64,000 nucleotides of DNA from Rhytidiadelphus loreus (GCA_947034895.1 OX344765.1:14575001-14639000), one strand, 5' to 3'. Positions 12,417-26,200 are shown, counted from the first letter of the stretch. Translations and numbers: made by a program. The notes: generated from the letters alone by a model not told the origin.

Positions 12417-13739
12417 CCCCTAAAGTCCCAAGGCCTTTTTTCCCATCAAATTCCAATCAAAACTGTCATTTCTATTGCATAGTGCAAAAAACTTTAGAAA
12501 TTGTTTTTTTACATAATTATTTAACATTAGGATCTTTCACTAGATTGGTATGAGAAAGTGTGGAAGAAATTTTAGAAACTTTGACTATGTAGACTGGAAA
12601 ATATTTGCATTTAAAGTGAAAGAAACTGTGGTATTACCATCTTACATGCCTAGATTTAGAAGGCTTAAAATCTTCTTAGCTTAAAATTTTTGCACTACAG
12701 ATGTTGAATTAAAAAAAATTATGTTGAAGAATTGAGTTGAAAGTCTCGGGATTTTTTTCAATAACACACACTTCATTTTCATTCTTTAAATTTTTTTGAA
12801 GTAGATATAGGTTTGAAATTGACCAAAAAACTAAATCACTAATAGCTTTAACATGGAATTTTTTTTTCAATAAAATTGAATGGCTTTAAAAGCCTTTCAT
12901 TATTTTTTAATTTTTAATTTTTTAATTTTAATTTTTAACATGGAATTGAAACACAATATTTCCAATAATGAGATTGTTCTAGCAATCAAATTTAACCATG
13001 TTGAACCAATTGTTTTTGAAAATCGTGAAATTACATTAAAAAATGAATCCTACAAGTTCTTTTTTCAAGAAGATGTTGAGATTGCCCAAAAAATAAGATT
13101 GTCCATAACTTTGACATCACTAATCCAAATGCATTAGATGAGATTTGCCTACTGGGAAGGGCCGCGAGTTCCCAAGAAGAAAACTAGACGAAACTCGCCG
13201 TTCGCAGGGCCTGCTGACTTGGCCAAGCGACTGCTAGGTCGATTTTAAAAATTAAAAAAAAAAAAAAATTAAACTTTGTTTTCCATTTTAAGAACTTTAA
13301 TTAATTAATTAATTTTTAAAACAAACAAACTGTCAGCCGCATTCGATAGGGCCCGGGGGAACGAACGGGGGAACGAAGCTGGGAACAACCTGAAACGGCC
13401 CACCAGCCCCCCCCCCCACCCCCCCCCGAATCACATCTAATGGAAATGAATGAATGTTTTGCATGTAAGCAAAAAATGATATACAAGAAAAAAAAAATTA
13501 TTTAATTTAATGTTTTTGTGGATATTTTTTTTGCCAGGGGTTATATGAATTGCACTTAGATGGCACACCCTATGCTCTTGGGCACTGATTGAAATAAAAA
13601 CTATATTCCTAAAAAGTTGAAAGTGAGAAAAAGTTTTTCTATCTTGAGAAAAAATTTCAAAAAATCACAATGAAAATTGAGACTGTGAGAGCTTGCCTGA
13701 AATCCATTTTTCCCCCAGCGGAGAATGGACCTTTAGAGA
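12417..13739. mobile_element. TTAA-type element with a nested MITE
   Basis: The left end reads TTAA (12413-12416) then CCCCTAAAGTCCCAAGGCC, the terminus of the family described at 45018. The right end reads GAATGGACCTTTAGAGATTAG, a decayed version of the same terminus; the flanking TTAA has become TTAG. Internal blocks match the full copies, including GATTGTCCATAACTTTGACATCACTAATCC beside the nested insertion (compare 45610-45650). Removing the 312-bp insertion at 13131 leaves about 1.0 kb, close to the ~0.92 kb of intact copies. There is no coding capacity. Confidence 0.75.
13131..13442. mobile_element. GC-rich MITE with CATTAGA-type ends
   Basis: This 312-bp block interrupts sequence that is continuous in the related element at 45018. 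Its ends are imperfect inverted repeats: GCATTAGATGAGATTT on the left and, reading the other strand of the right end, CCATTAGATGTGATTC. GC-rich ends flank an A/T core (13250-13320), and a C-rich run sits at 13405-13428. The block at 48958-49252 has the same ends and the same architecture, so the two define a family. No coding region is present. The target-site duplication is unclear. Confidence 0.75.
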
Positions 13740-13743
13740 TTAG

Positions 13744-16700
13744 TGATTGTTCTCAAAATTTGAACACAAGACAGGAACATTTACTCCCATTATGGGAACT
13801 ACAAAAAATCCAATTAGATGCCTGGATCAAAAGTTATATTGTCCAAAAAAATTTGGCTAATTTGGCATCTTTTGCTAAATTCCCCATCTACTTTTGAAAT
13901 TTGACATATAGGTAACTAACATGATATGGTATGTTATTGTACCCAACTACTACATTTAGCACAAAAATCTCATTCCAAGAAGAGTCAAAACTCTACTACT
14001 GACTTGCTAGGCAATTTTGGGATTTTTTTGGTAGACAAGGGATAACGTGTCATCTAATGGTAAACACTTATTAAATACACAAACTCATCAAGATCAGTTC
14101 ATTTTCTAACAACAAAATCATTGCATCAATGCCAACAAGGGATAATGTGTCAATCCTTTAATGGTGAACACTTATTAAATACCATGGAATACATGGGAGA
14201 GCTCTTATAAGTTGTTTATAGGATGTTTATGACTCTGACCACTCTATGAGTGCCAGTTTCGTAATTTCAAAACACATCACTTCATAAATTCACGGAAATT
14301 ACAATTTTAATGGAAAATTTATAATTCCACTTGGGTTTGGTTTGCGAAACAAGTGCACACCCCTCAAAAATATGAGCCCCTCTTGGAGTTTAATTAGTTG
14401 GCCCCAAGATACGGAGATTGCAAATCAGGGTGGTAATAGGCTTATCTACCTTCCACGGACAAATCAGTGCAGATCTCTGGACTCTAGAAACTTTTCCAGT
14501 TTCTAGATTCTGTGGCTTGGCATGAATGGTAATATTTCCATGAGTAATGCCAAGCGTGTTTGGTCTTGACAGGAGAAGGATTTAATTTCTGGGCTTCAAT
14601 CTGCAACAAACAATTAATATCAATGACTCTGCAACAAAAACAAATGGCCCACCCAGGGATTCTCTTTTTCTTTAGTTTGGGGCAATTGAAAAAACAGAAA
14701 TTGAAATCTTTTATTGGATAAATAAAAAAATTTGAAGGAGGAGTTAAAATCATCATTTTTTGGTTTTATTACTCTTTTCAAAATACAATGAAATCATCAA
14801 ATTCTGGATTAATTTACATATATTATACGATGAATAAATGATGTTAGATCATGCATGATCGACATTTTTGTGGATCATTTACACTTCTATGAAGATCACA
14901 AGTTATGATATTTTAGAAAAATCGGATGTAAAAATAGAATTCAATTTCTTTTTAAAAATTTTAAATTTAAAAAAAAAAATTGCGAGTAATTTTTTGATAC
15001 AGTTTATAGTGTAGCTCCCAATCATCATCCTCTTCATGTCAAGCTTTGTTTTGTACGATTCTGATAAAGTATTGCAAAAGTTTTGTTTTTGTTTTTTTGA
15101 AGTAAAATTGACCATGACATAGCAATGAATGGAATTTATTTACTCATGAGTTAACCAAAAGTTGTCCAAAACAATTTTGGGGGCATTCTTGGACATGAAT
15201 GACCCTTCTTAAGATCATGTTTTATATGGAGTGGTTATGGATGAAAGTCACTAATAGAAATTGCCTATTGTAAATCATTAAATAACTAAAAACATTTCAA
15301 AACACATTCTTCTAGAATTTTAAAATTAGTGAAATTGAATTTGAATAGAAAATGTAAAGGATGTGGAAATATTCTACACCAACAACTCTCAAAAATTGCA
15401 ACCAGTCCTCAGGCTCACATGAAGGAAGAACACTCACTTCTTATGCTCTAGTTAGGTTTCATCATGAACATCGGATGAAATAATTGGATGATATTTTCTT
15501 TGGGATGAAAACATAACATTTTTTGTGACAAGAGTCATGACACTACATACTTATAGTAATTAGAATGAATTTAAAAAAAAATGATATTAGAGTTAATCAT
15601 AAAGTGAACCCCAATTTGTAGAAGAGGTGTCTGAGAAAGGTTTAACTAAGAATAGTATAAAAGAATCACACAACACCGAACTCTATCAGACCAAGTTTGG
15701 GTGCCGACTTCAAGGTGAGTTTCATCCTGACGTGTGTTTTTCTCAACTCCAGCTCCCGATCCCTCATTGCACACACTTTACGATGAACTCTATTGTCAAA
15801 ACACATAATTTTGTGTATTTGAAAAGTCAAAGAACTAGTCGCAACTGAGGTACGTGACGACCTGAAAGGCTTCACTCAGTCTGCCTTCTGGAGAAAGTTG
15901 AATGACATACTTACAGCCAAGCGGTTCCAGCAGACAAAACAGTGGAGCTTGAGAATAGTTGAATAGAAACGGGAAGCTGACGACCGACCACCGACACACA
16001 CGTGGGAAGAGAAACTTACAACCGTTTCGGATGTTGTTAAACCCAGAGAAACAAACAGGGTGTTTGGTATATATCCTATCAATCTCTACGTACGCAGTGG
16101 GAGATAGCTATTACTGCAGTCGCATCTCATAGGAGGTGTTCGACTTTCCGGTTTGCAGGATTGTTGCTTAATCGAGTAGTACCGGTATGCAATTCTTCTT
16201 CGATCAAAGTACAGTACAAGCCTTGTCATGGAGTTTTGGAATGCGATTATGAAATTTCCGGCCTTCTTTTGCAAGCTGTAACACCCCTCCGTTATACAGA
16301 GTGCTGCAGATCGACAGGCTAGGTAGTATGATATACGTACGCAATTTGTCGATGAAAATTTTATATGGATCGGTTTGGTTGTGTACATGCCATAGCCGAT
16401 AGTTTGGATCGGAGTGCTGGCGTTATCAGGAGTTTCAGACGTTGTTGAATGCTATGACTTCAACGGTGAAGCACTTCCAACGATGAATGGGAATGCGGAG
16501 ATCGATAGAAGTTTTGGTGAGGTCAACAGGAATTAGTCGCGTCAGCGTTGCCGTTATATTACACATCTTGTTGAGGTCGGTCGGTCATGGCATTGTGTTT
16601 GATTTGAACGACAACCTTTTTATCACTTCAACTAGTTCTTCAACTGCAACTATTATTCATTATTTGTTTCAATGTAAAACCTACGAAACCAGGTCATCAA

Positions 16701-16830
16701 GTTGTTGTGTTCCATGAATGATTTGACTCGTTTATCAATAATCTACATTGAGGTGCATTCAATGAGGTTCAAAACCAAATTGATTGTTTCAAATGCGATT
16801 TGTTCATTAGTTCAGCATACATTCTTAGAT
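13744..16830. other. Gene-free stretch, AT-rich then more balanced
   Basis: 13.74-15.6 kb is AT-rich and featureless. From about 15.6 to 16.7 kb the composition rises to near 42% GC, with several open frames on both strands that overlap each other and match no family I know. They could be untranslated or decayed gene sequence, and I do not call a gene. Confidence 0.4.
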
Positions 16831-17115
16831 ATGTTGTGTGCCAAAGGGATGTTTCTTTGTAAAGACATGGAGGATAGTGTCATGTTTGTGTTGTAGCATT
16901 TGATAACATGATTGTCATTGATTGCAAATTCGTACTTTGAATTAAGCAAATAGGAAGAGTACGTTCACCAAAGAGCATACATATGTTGTGCCAAAGGGGT
17001 GTTTATTTGTAAAGACATGGTGGATAGTTTCATGTTGTTGTTGTAGCATTTGATACCATAATTGCAGATTCGTACTTTGAATCAAGCAGATACGAAGAGT
17101 ATGTTCACCAAAGAA
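16831..17115. repeat. Direct tandem duplication, 150-bp period
   Basis: The block from ATGTTGTG-TGCCAAAGG (16831) through TTCACCAAAGA (~16975) recurs at 16983-17115 in the same orientation. Both copies contain TTTGTAAAGACATGG, GTTGTAGCATTTGATA and TTCGTACTTTGAAT-AAGCA. Identity is high apart from a short deletion in the second copy, so the duplication is fairly recent. It is not in a recognised gene. Confidence 0.8.
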
Positions 17116-18922
17116 CTCAATGAATGGTGAGGATTATAACCTTCTCAACTGAAAAAAGAAATTGACATGTATGTGTTCACAACACATTTTCTGTGAAATT
17201 AATGTGAACCGCAATAAGCTGAATAATTTGAAAGATTGTGGGCAATTTGAGTTCAAAATCTTATCATAGTTGTGTGCAACTTCAACCCATAGTATAATTG
17301 CATACAATTGATTTCCTCCCCCACAGTAATCACACAAAAAAAGTGCAATCCAATTTTAACATGATGTCACTCATTTGAATTGAACATCAAATTGTACACC
17401 CCTCAATTGCTGTTCATCATCTCTTAGGTTTCTAAAGTAACAAGTTCTCTAAGTTCTCTAATTGATCACTGCTCAGCATGATTACTACCGCTTGGGTCCT
17501 CAAAGTTTTTAAGTTGTTGAAAGTTGTGATTGCTTAGAACCAAGTTCAATCACATTCTCTATCAACACCGACTCCTCAAGGTTTGAAAAACCGAAACCCA
17601 CTATCATATAATTTATATCCGTCAGAAGAATCTCATATGGTTACTTCAGCATTACACTTCAGATACTGAGCTTACTTCAGCTCGAAGTAAGCCCATTTAT
17701 GACGTAGACAGGGAGATAAGCTGGTTGTCATTCTCCGTCATCAAGAGTCCAGGGGTGTCTCACTTAAAGCGTACCCCAATGCCTTTGTTACAAAAATCAA
17801 TTCAAGAATGTACCCAGGTACTCACGAGATTGATGACAGCAGCATGGAGAGAGGTGGCCAGGCGTCGGTGTTCCGATCATAGCAACAAGTTGTAGCCTTG
17901 GTTTCCTACAAACCAATCGACAAACACTTGTAATTGAAATTGAGCTATCGTACCTTCTATTGCAGCTATGGATACTTCAGGTTGGAATTGAGGAGGACAA
18001 ATTGATTTGAACCGTACTTCTGCGAAAAGGAAAAGGTACTAACAAACTGAAGGTTGTCAAAGAAACCGACGAGATGTCTCAATTGCATCAGACTACAGAA
18101 TCACAACGACTGGCAACAGCAATTCAACGTCAGGCAGACCAATGAGACTTGGGAACGTGTAGTTGACTCAGCTGAAACCAGAACGCGTTTTTCAGTGAAA
18201 AAGATGGTCCATAATAACGTGGATGACAAGAGTAGCAGACAAGGTGCAAATAATCACAACCAGTCTCTAGCGTAGTACACCATCCAGCTGCTTGGTGAAA
18301 AAGAGATTGCAAGGACAGGAAGAAGCAAGCAAGTAGGGGATTGAATCGTCAAATTTATTTCTCAGGATGAGCAGATCAACATGCTGACGAGATGCACCAC
18401 TCACTGCTAAGTGTCGACGCATAGATTACTGGTGTCTGTTCTTACACCAAGAACTAATGGGATTATTCACATAAGCCTGAGGCGCAATTTTAGTACATAT
18501 TGCCATGGGATAGCGCCTGTCATGGAGGCATCTGAATAAATGTGTTGGCTCAAAAGAATGATCTGAGGGTTGATGAAAAGGTTACTAATAGGGTGGGTAG
18601 GGCGACAAGCGTACCCAGAGTAAGGCTGGGAAACCCCATAGAATTAATTCTCTCTTTTTATATCTCCAGCTGGCCGCGCGCACTGCAACTCCTCCTCAAG
18701 GTCCTCTGCTGTTTTGCTTCTACTCAACGTCGTTTCCACTTAGGTACGGATGGAGCATCACACTGCAACTGCGGCTGCAATTGCACAATCGTAGTGAAAT
18801 TCCAATGGTACTTCCAATGTGGCTGCACCAAATTCAGGGTTGCACCTCCTGGGGCGCTCTACTAGGTAAGTAACCCACGATTTGGGGCCTGGCCGCACTT
18901 CTTCCAGTGTACAGAGAGGCAG
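17116..18922. other. Spacer downstream of CSLC, including its probable 3'UTR
   Basis: The part next to 18923 should hold the 3'UTR of the minus-strand CSLC gene. The end of that transcript is not obvious. A minus-strand AATAAA-like signal lies at about 18352, but that would make the UTR over 500 nt. Balanced base composition continues to about 17.5 kb. Open frames on the plus strand (for example 18542-18865) show no protein family signature. Confidence 0.35.
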
Positions 18923-21628
18923 CTAGCTCACTTGCTCCCCGATAAGGTCCAACCCAACCACCAAGAAGGAGATGCCCTGGAACAGCAAGAAGTAAAAATG
19001 GAGTCCATGCTCAGTCAACAGACTCCGGGCAGCAGCTGTCAAAAGCAAACACGCCAACGCAAGCTCGTTCCAGTACAGTCGGTTCTTCTTTTTCTTCTTG
19101 GCAGCAGACGGGGCCGGAGATGGCACAGACGCGGGGAGGTCCTTCTGCTCCTTCTTCAAAGCATCAAGACCGGACTCAGAGGTGACTCGGTTAAGCTTTA
19201 GCAGCTGATCTTGAGGGTTCGTGTTTTTTGTATCCGCTACCAAATCTGCTTCAGATGCTCGACCAGATTTCTTGGTGACCACCCACTCCAGAGAACTGCT
19301 AAGCTGGAAAAGACCGGAAATCATGGCTTGGAACTTGGTCACTGACATAGTGTTCTCGAAAAGGAGATACGGGATAAGAAACGGGAAGGACTTGGGTGCA
19401 GGAAGAATATTCATGAAGGACATGAGCGCAGGGATGTAACAAACCACCCACACTGGCAATTGTGCTTCGGGCACAAACATAGTCAATGGTAGGATCACAC
19501 AGAACAGTGTGAAGGAGTAGAAAGGAAGAATCAACTTCCTCAGCAAGAAGAACAAGAAAATCAGATTCGCCTTCTTCGAAACCGGGAGCTGCAAAACCCA
19601 TCAATTACGTATCACGTGGTCAGATAAAACAAGGAATAACACTGGCTGAAGAATTTGAGAGTTTTAAAGTAGAGAAGGAACCAGAAGAGAAGACAAAAAT
19701 GTACCTTAGATTTGACTATGTCGGGTAGGCACAGTCGGAACAACTGCATAGGTCCGGAGTGCCACCGGTGCTGCTGCTTTCGGTAAGCCTCGTAAGATTC
19801 AGGAAGCTCGCAAAGACACTGCAATCCACACAAGGTCAGTATCTTCTTCAAGTCTGTCAGATATGTCCCCAAACAACCCCAATACAACCTCTCGCTAAAT
19901 CAAAATTAACAAAAACTTCTTTACTTATGAGCAGATACCACAAAGTAAGGATAGGTAGAGCCAACAGTCACTCTAATGAGTCTGAAAATGCAGGAGCCTC
20001 GGTGAAAAACGTGATATGATAAATGTGACTTCGATGAGCAAAGCTTCCTAGACACAAAACATAGCCACTCGCTGATCAAAAGGTCGTACCCGAACATCGT
20101 TGAGGAAGATGAACTTCCAACCATCAAGATGGGCACGAACTGCAATATCCATATCTTCCACCGTCGTCCGATCCATCCATCCACCGCAACTCTCAAGGGC
20201 GCTAATTCGCCAGACACCAGCCGTGCCGTTAAATCCAAAGAAATTCAGGAAGTGCCCGTTCACCTGCTGCTCGACCTCAAAGTGAAAGCACAAATTGATA
20301 TTCTGCAACCTGGTCAGGAGGTTCTCTTCCTTGTTCACAAAGGCCCATCGAGTTTGCACCAGACATAGTTCAGGATTTTCCTGCAATCGACCACATCCAA
20401 CCATCAATCATTCCTGTCCGAATTCTCTGCTCATGAAGCGCACAGGAAGTCATCAGAACACAACAGAGCCGATGAATACCTTGAAGTGGGGCATGGTTCG
20501 CTTCAGAAAATCAGACTTCGGTTGGAAATCTGCATCAAAGATGGTGACAAATTCGTATTCTTTCACATACTCACAACCCATCGCGGATCTCAAATTACCC
20601 GCCTTGTACCCTGTACGATTCTCACGATGCCGATAAATAATATTAATCCCCTTCAGATGCCATTTGTGAACCTCCGCCGCGATCAGCTCTTGCGTCTCCA
20701 CGTCGTCCGAATCATCCAGCACCTGTACCAGCATGCGGTTTCTCGGCCAATCAATTTGGCACACCGCAGAAATCGACTGCTCATACACCTGAGGGCCAGT
20801 CAAACAGTACTTAATAAGTATTGCTGTACCTCCAGACCATGAATATATTCGATTTAGGCTTACGGTAAAGACCAGTAAATCAAATCTACCGAGTGAGAGA
20901 GAGAGACGTGAAAGCTTTGAAAGAGATCGCACCTCCCGTTCATTGCACATGGGAATCTGAATGAGCACCATCGGATAGCCTTTGTCGGGCTGCTCAGGGT
21001 CATCCGATTCAAGAGTGGGGTTCACGGGGATCGGCTTGATCCGCATAATCTTCACGTACATACAGCCCATGAACTGAATTATCCTGTCGGCGGATTGGAT
21101 GAGAAACAGCACAATGCAGCTGTCTGCCGCGAGTTGCAGAGCCGGACCGATGTACTGCAGCCGGAAGACCATCCATCCCATGTAAATTGCATGGGGCAGG
21201 TTCCAAACATTCATCCCGGAGGAGTAGTGCCATCCCAGCGTGTGAGCCCCGACCTCTACACACAACATGATAAGCGCAAGAACCAAAAACGCCCGGATGT
21301 ACTTGTAAAGCTTGCCTTTCACAGGCTTGTCAAGTGACACGCCAGTGGTTTTCGGAGCGATCAGACGGTTCTGGATGGCAGCCAGAAGGGTCCACAGTCC
21401 CATGGCCAAGTAAGCCACACAACCAGCTGCTCGGTGAGCCTTCAGGAGCAATACCCACGTCAGCTGCTTCGCGTTCTTGTTCTTCCCTTTCCCAAACTCC
21501 CCACCTCCTTCGGCAGGGCCCTCGAGCTCCAGCATATCCCAATTCGGATTGTCCATCTTCACCACCACTGGGGTGCCCCGGTGCTCCTCCTTCGACCACA
21601 AATCCTGGAAGTCGAAGCTGGGCGGCAT
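18923..21628 (-). CDS. CSLC: CSLC-type xyloglucan beta-1,4-glucan synthase (GT2)
   Basis: Five coding exons on the minus strand: 21628-20933, 20788-20480, 20380-20090, 19818-19705 and 19588-18923, all joined in phase 0 at GT-AG introns, giving 691 residues with stop TAG. CSLC proteins are Golgi membrane enzymes that polymerise UDP-glucose into the xyloglucan backbone. The start [20 protein letters not shown] and the block VVVKM(D/E)NPN are typical of the family. GT2 motifs are complete: LDDSDD (~256-261), FDADF (~316-320), VEDMD (~409-413) and QQHRW (~447-451). Membrane helices lie near residues 55-80 and 105-130, and several follow in the last exon, which ends [10 protein letters not shown] as usual. 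Length matches the family (about 670-700). Before the last helices lies a Lys-rich, low-complexity linker. No defect is visible. CSLA mannan synthases are the nearest alternative, but the termini and extra helices favour CSLC. Confidence 0.96.
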
Positions 21629-23230
21629 TGTGTTCTTCTTTTGGGATGTTTTGATGTTTTGATCGGCTTCGAAGAGGTGAGGCGTTCACGACATGCAGAG
21701 TGAAAGCTCAGAGCTCAAATTCTTGCGAGTGAGGGGTCGACCGGTAGGATCTCACTCGGCTCCGGGATGCCTCAAGGACCAAGGCCATCCTGCAAACCTA
21801 ATTGAAACGCAGTTTAGAATATGCACAAAACAGTAGAGGAAATAGAGCCTCAGGTAGCAACGATTGAAAGAAATCCTTATAACATTTCTTCGCTCCGACA
21901 TCTTGCAAGGTTTCATCATAAAAGCTTCGGTCCGGAGGGCTGGACAATAATGAACTCCACATTCAGACAACCTCGAGATCTTCCCTACAAGAAGAATTAG
22001 ATCTCCATATCTGAAGATCTTCTCCACTTAGTTTGCATTGAACAAATCTGCACTGGCTAAATAGAAACGCGCTAGCTCCTAACCAGAAATCTGAATACAG
22101 GAAGCAGACAGGATACCACCAACTGACCACAGAATGCCGCTTGTTCCGAGTTGTAAACAAGCACCGCAGAGACGATGACAGGGTAGGAGCTAACCAAGAA
22201 CCACTGCACCTAAACCCTCTTGATCTAAATCTATTTGCCATCCCAGAAATCACATTCATTCTTGACTACTCCCAACAACAGAAACTCAGTACTACCACCG
22301 ACACTCCGTGTAGATCACGCCACTCGAACCAAATTTAAAGAAACCCACGTCGGAAAAAATAGATCCAGACCTCTGCGCTGAACATCCACACAACCAGGAG
22401 TCAGATTGCACAGGATGACACACGCGTCGACCTTACAACCACCTTCTTTTCGTCAATACACGAAACTAGAGATCTCAAGGTGGTCCAAAACCCAATGCCG
22501 CAGCTCGAGAGTACCCAAGAAGACCGAATCTCCTAGGATGAACACTCTCTCACACATCTCCTAAATACACCACACAAATGCAGGAATGGCTAGAGTATTT
22601 CGAAATGCAGGTAACCACAACCGTAGCCCAACAATGACGCTCTGAATCACCAACCTCACGACACATCTCCCCAAAACCAAAACCAAGCTTCACGTACCGT
22701 AAGCAAGCTTCCTAACCAACTAAATCTCTCATTCTCAAAACGCAGGAAGCAAACCCAAACGACTCCACCGTAGAACCCAAAGCCACCCGCAAAATGGGAC
22801 CAATGCCGTTAATGCTCCCCAGCGAGATGTCAGACACACACCAAAAAGCTTCCCAAGCGAACACATCCACAGGAAATGGAAGGCTCCATGTCCTCGCATC
22901 CCCAGAAAAATGACAGCGCCCTACCTTCGGCAAGTTCGCAACTCATGTACACCACACCTTGCAGCCAGCAGCTTCACCTTGAGTTCGTCGTCGTCGTCGT
23001 CGTCTTCGTCTTCTTCTCCGTCTCGCTTGTTCTCCACCAACAAAGACTGCAGCAATGCTTGCACTTGGATCCCCAACTGGGTGGATCCCCAAACTGGTTA
23101 TGAGAGTGTGAGTGAGCTTGCAATGCGTGTGAGTTCCGCAACCTGGCGATGGCGACGAAGGGGAGAGTAGTGTGTTGTGAACACAAAGAAATGGGCCGCA
23201 GCAGGCAGGCGCACAGCTGCACACAACAGG
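21629..23230 (-). promoter_or_regulatory. CSLC leader with probable 5'UTR intron, and promoter-proximal DNA
   Basis: Upstream of the CSLC start, the minus strand has a good acceptor (TTTGCAG with exon from 21789) and a donor (CCGAAG/GTAGGG, intron from 22924). These suggest a 1.1-kb intron inside the leader, with a first untranslated exon around 22925-23200. That exon carries a purine-rich GAC/GAA repeat. The leader part next to the start (21629-21789) holds an upstream ATG at about 21788 that opens a short frame closing before the main start. The exon structure is inferred from splice signals only. Confidence 0.4.
22985..23005. repeat. (GTC)n microsatellite
   Basis: About seven GTC/TCG units, continuing into a TTC-rich tract to 23020. 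It lies in the presumed untranslated first exon of CSLC, where it reads GAC/GAA on the transcribed strand. Confidence 0.8.
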
Positions 23231-26200
23231 GACACTCGCGGCACCACCGGCCTCTTGGCAGCCCGGGCTCGGAGTCCACGCGCTTAGGTCGCGGGGGGGG
23301 GTAAGACCGTGATTCAGATCGCGATGGCGCGGTCATGGGCGCCCCCGTCGCGGCTGCGTGGGCTCGGTTTCCATTCAGCGTCGGAGATCCAGGAGTGAAA
23401 GGAGGAATTGTCTGCCATGATGGAATATCTGGACGCGCCACGTGTGTTTTCGGGCACAAGAGAGTTCCCAGTTCCCAGTTCCCCACCTTGGACCTTTTGC
23501 TGGGTCATTTCCCGGCTCCGCCTCTGTAGGCAGGAACTCAATGGCGGGGGGCTGGGCAACGTAATCAGGTGGGATTCTTTAATTAAAAAGTAGCAAGTTC
23601 CCAAATGGGGAGGCACTCAGGGGGCTATTTAATTTGTTGCAATAATTAATAAGTTGACGTCGAATTTGGACTTTTTTACCTTTCACTTTTCATGGTGGTC
23701 TCTCAGAAATAGCGGAGGAAATTTAACCCCTAGTCTTTGGTGGAATGTAAGCTCTTTTGGTACCTATTCTTAGTGGGGGTCTAAGATAGTCTCCTCTTAA
23801 ATCAACTTTTTTGAGAGTTCATTGCCTTTGGGGGAAGCTAAACTCCTTGAAACAATTTAGTCAATTTTAGTAGGAAGAAAAATGGAATTGGCATTGAACC
23901 CAAGTATTTTCATATTTTTTGGGCCTTTATGGAACTAGTCATTAATTTTTTAAGTTGAAACACAATGGTCACTAAAAGCAACCCCCTCTTGAATTGTACA
24001 CTACTAGTACATTGAAGAAAAAAAATGTACCTATGTGTTAGTGGTCGCTTTTAGAGCAAACTACCTTACACGTTTTGGATTTAGTACTATGGTGACCGTA
24101 GTCAAACATAACATTTTAAACTCTTCATCAAGGCCCCTTTTGCATTTGGTGACATGCAAGGTGGACCCAAGAAAATGGAAAAGTGGGGCAAAGTGAAACC
24201 AACTGAGATCACTTAGCAATTAACCTTGAATCTCCCCCAAGTATCTAAAAAGGCATGTCTTCCATTTTCCATGCATGGGAGGAGGGTTGATAGTCCAATG
24301 CTAAAGAATGTTATAAAAGCATCCAAATAAGTATTTGACCACCCTTTCCCATTTGGTATAATTGGACAATCTAGTAATTTATACAACAATGTCATGCCAC
24401 ATCATATTTATACTAATAAGAAAGAGATTTTTAGACACTAAGTTACAATACAAGAACTTGGTTCTACAAGCCTATATGGGTAGTAACTTGGTACCCTTAC
24501 GGCTTCGTAGAATCAAACTTTACAAAGCTTTGTACCTCCAAAAACTCTTTTCTACTAGTATTACGTATACAATGTTATGGGGGGCAACAATAGTGACATA
24601 GAATCCACAAAGATACCTTATGGTAGTGTTGCTAGCATCATAGCATTGACAAAATTATCAAATGGCTACACACATGAATAAAGAGTAAAAAAATTTAAGA
24701 TTAATGGTGAAGAAAAAAGATCAACTACACAAAAATTATTCTTAGAGTCAAATACATAAAAGAGGCTATATAGCTTTATTACTTGAAGTGACTTCAATTT
24801 TTATGTATTTGAAAACAAGATAGTTTGGTTGAAGGCTCAATGTTCCCTACTAGCATAATTCTCAATGTGTAGGGCTTTTGAGTATTCTCAATGTTTTAGT
24901 TTAAATCGAGTAGTGTGGTCAATTAAAAACGCATCCAAATTTTCTTAACATACAAGTTTTGGAGAACAATATGAATAAACCTAATGTTTCAAAAGTATTA
25001 ATTTTTTAGTGTATTCCAAATTAAATGGATTCTAAGATCTTGTGTTCAAAATGTCAATGTTTTGTGCTAAAATCTATATGTATTAGTTTTTCAATAGAGC
25101 CACAAAATAGAATCTTTCATCTCACTCTACATGTTGACTCTAATTCAAAGGCAACTAAGCTTTACATTGACAAAAGCTATATCAAATGTGGAGAAGTTTG
25201 AGTACCTTATTCAAAATGAGACCCAATGCAAAATTTGGACAATATTTACAAAGAAAGTAAGGGAGGATAATCAATAAAGAACTCAAGCATTGACAATGTC
25301 ACAAACATCATTCACGTAATCCTCAATTATATTCTACCATGAATTAAAATATGTTCATTTCTAAATTTGATCATCAAAGCCTATTGTTTTTGTGATGTTT
25401 GTTCTATTCAATATATATACTCAATATTTCTAATACTACCAAATACCACCAAATGTGACAAATGAACTTCATAATGCAAAAAACATAATAATTGTAGCCC
25501 AAAGGTCAACATAAGAGAATTACTTGTTGGAAATAGTTACACTTCATGCAACTAGCATATAAACTTCACTATATCTTTGATGTCTTTACTAAAGGGATTC
25601 TTATGTTGTTGCCATAGTTGCCTCTAGGCAATCATTGTTGATTACCCATACAATGAGATTCTCATCTTGTTGCTACAATTGTCATTTAGATAAGCATTGT
25701 TGATTACCAATACAATAGAATTTTCATCTTCAATACAATTTAACAAACAAATGAATATAATTGTTGATAATATATCTTGTACTAGTCTATTACAAAATCC
25801 TACAATTAGATATGCCCAAAAAATAGATTGATAGTTTGTGTTCTTTTGCACTAAAAATGACAATTTTGAGTATTTTTTGATAGAAAAAAGGCTTTAAACA
25901 TTTAGGGATTAAGAAATTCATAAATTTTGTGTTGATATTTGCCCAAAAATTCATCTTGATTGCCAAATAATTAGTATGACTTATATTAGGTAGGGGGAAC
26001 AATAAATAATAACAAAATTGTTGTAAAATTGAGAACATTCATTTCAATCGTTGCCTAGAATCCCTAAAAAATAAATCGTGGTTTGGTAATTGTAGTCCAT
26101 TGTTACAATGAGACTTTTGACTTATTTGGGAACACAAATTAAAATTTCCAAATTACAAAATTATGATTCATGCACACAATTAACCACACATCCATTTGAG

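Noticed and set aside
22974..23486. 170-codon minus-strand open frame upstream of CSLC
   Set aside because: It lies in GC-rich leader or promoter DNA with a GAC/GAA microsatellite, and no protein family resemblance is seen.
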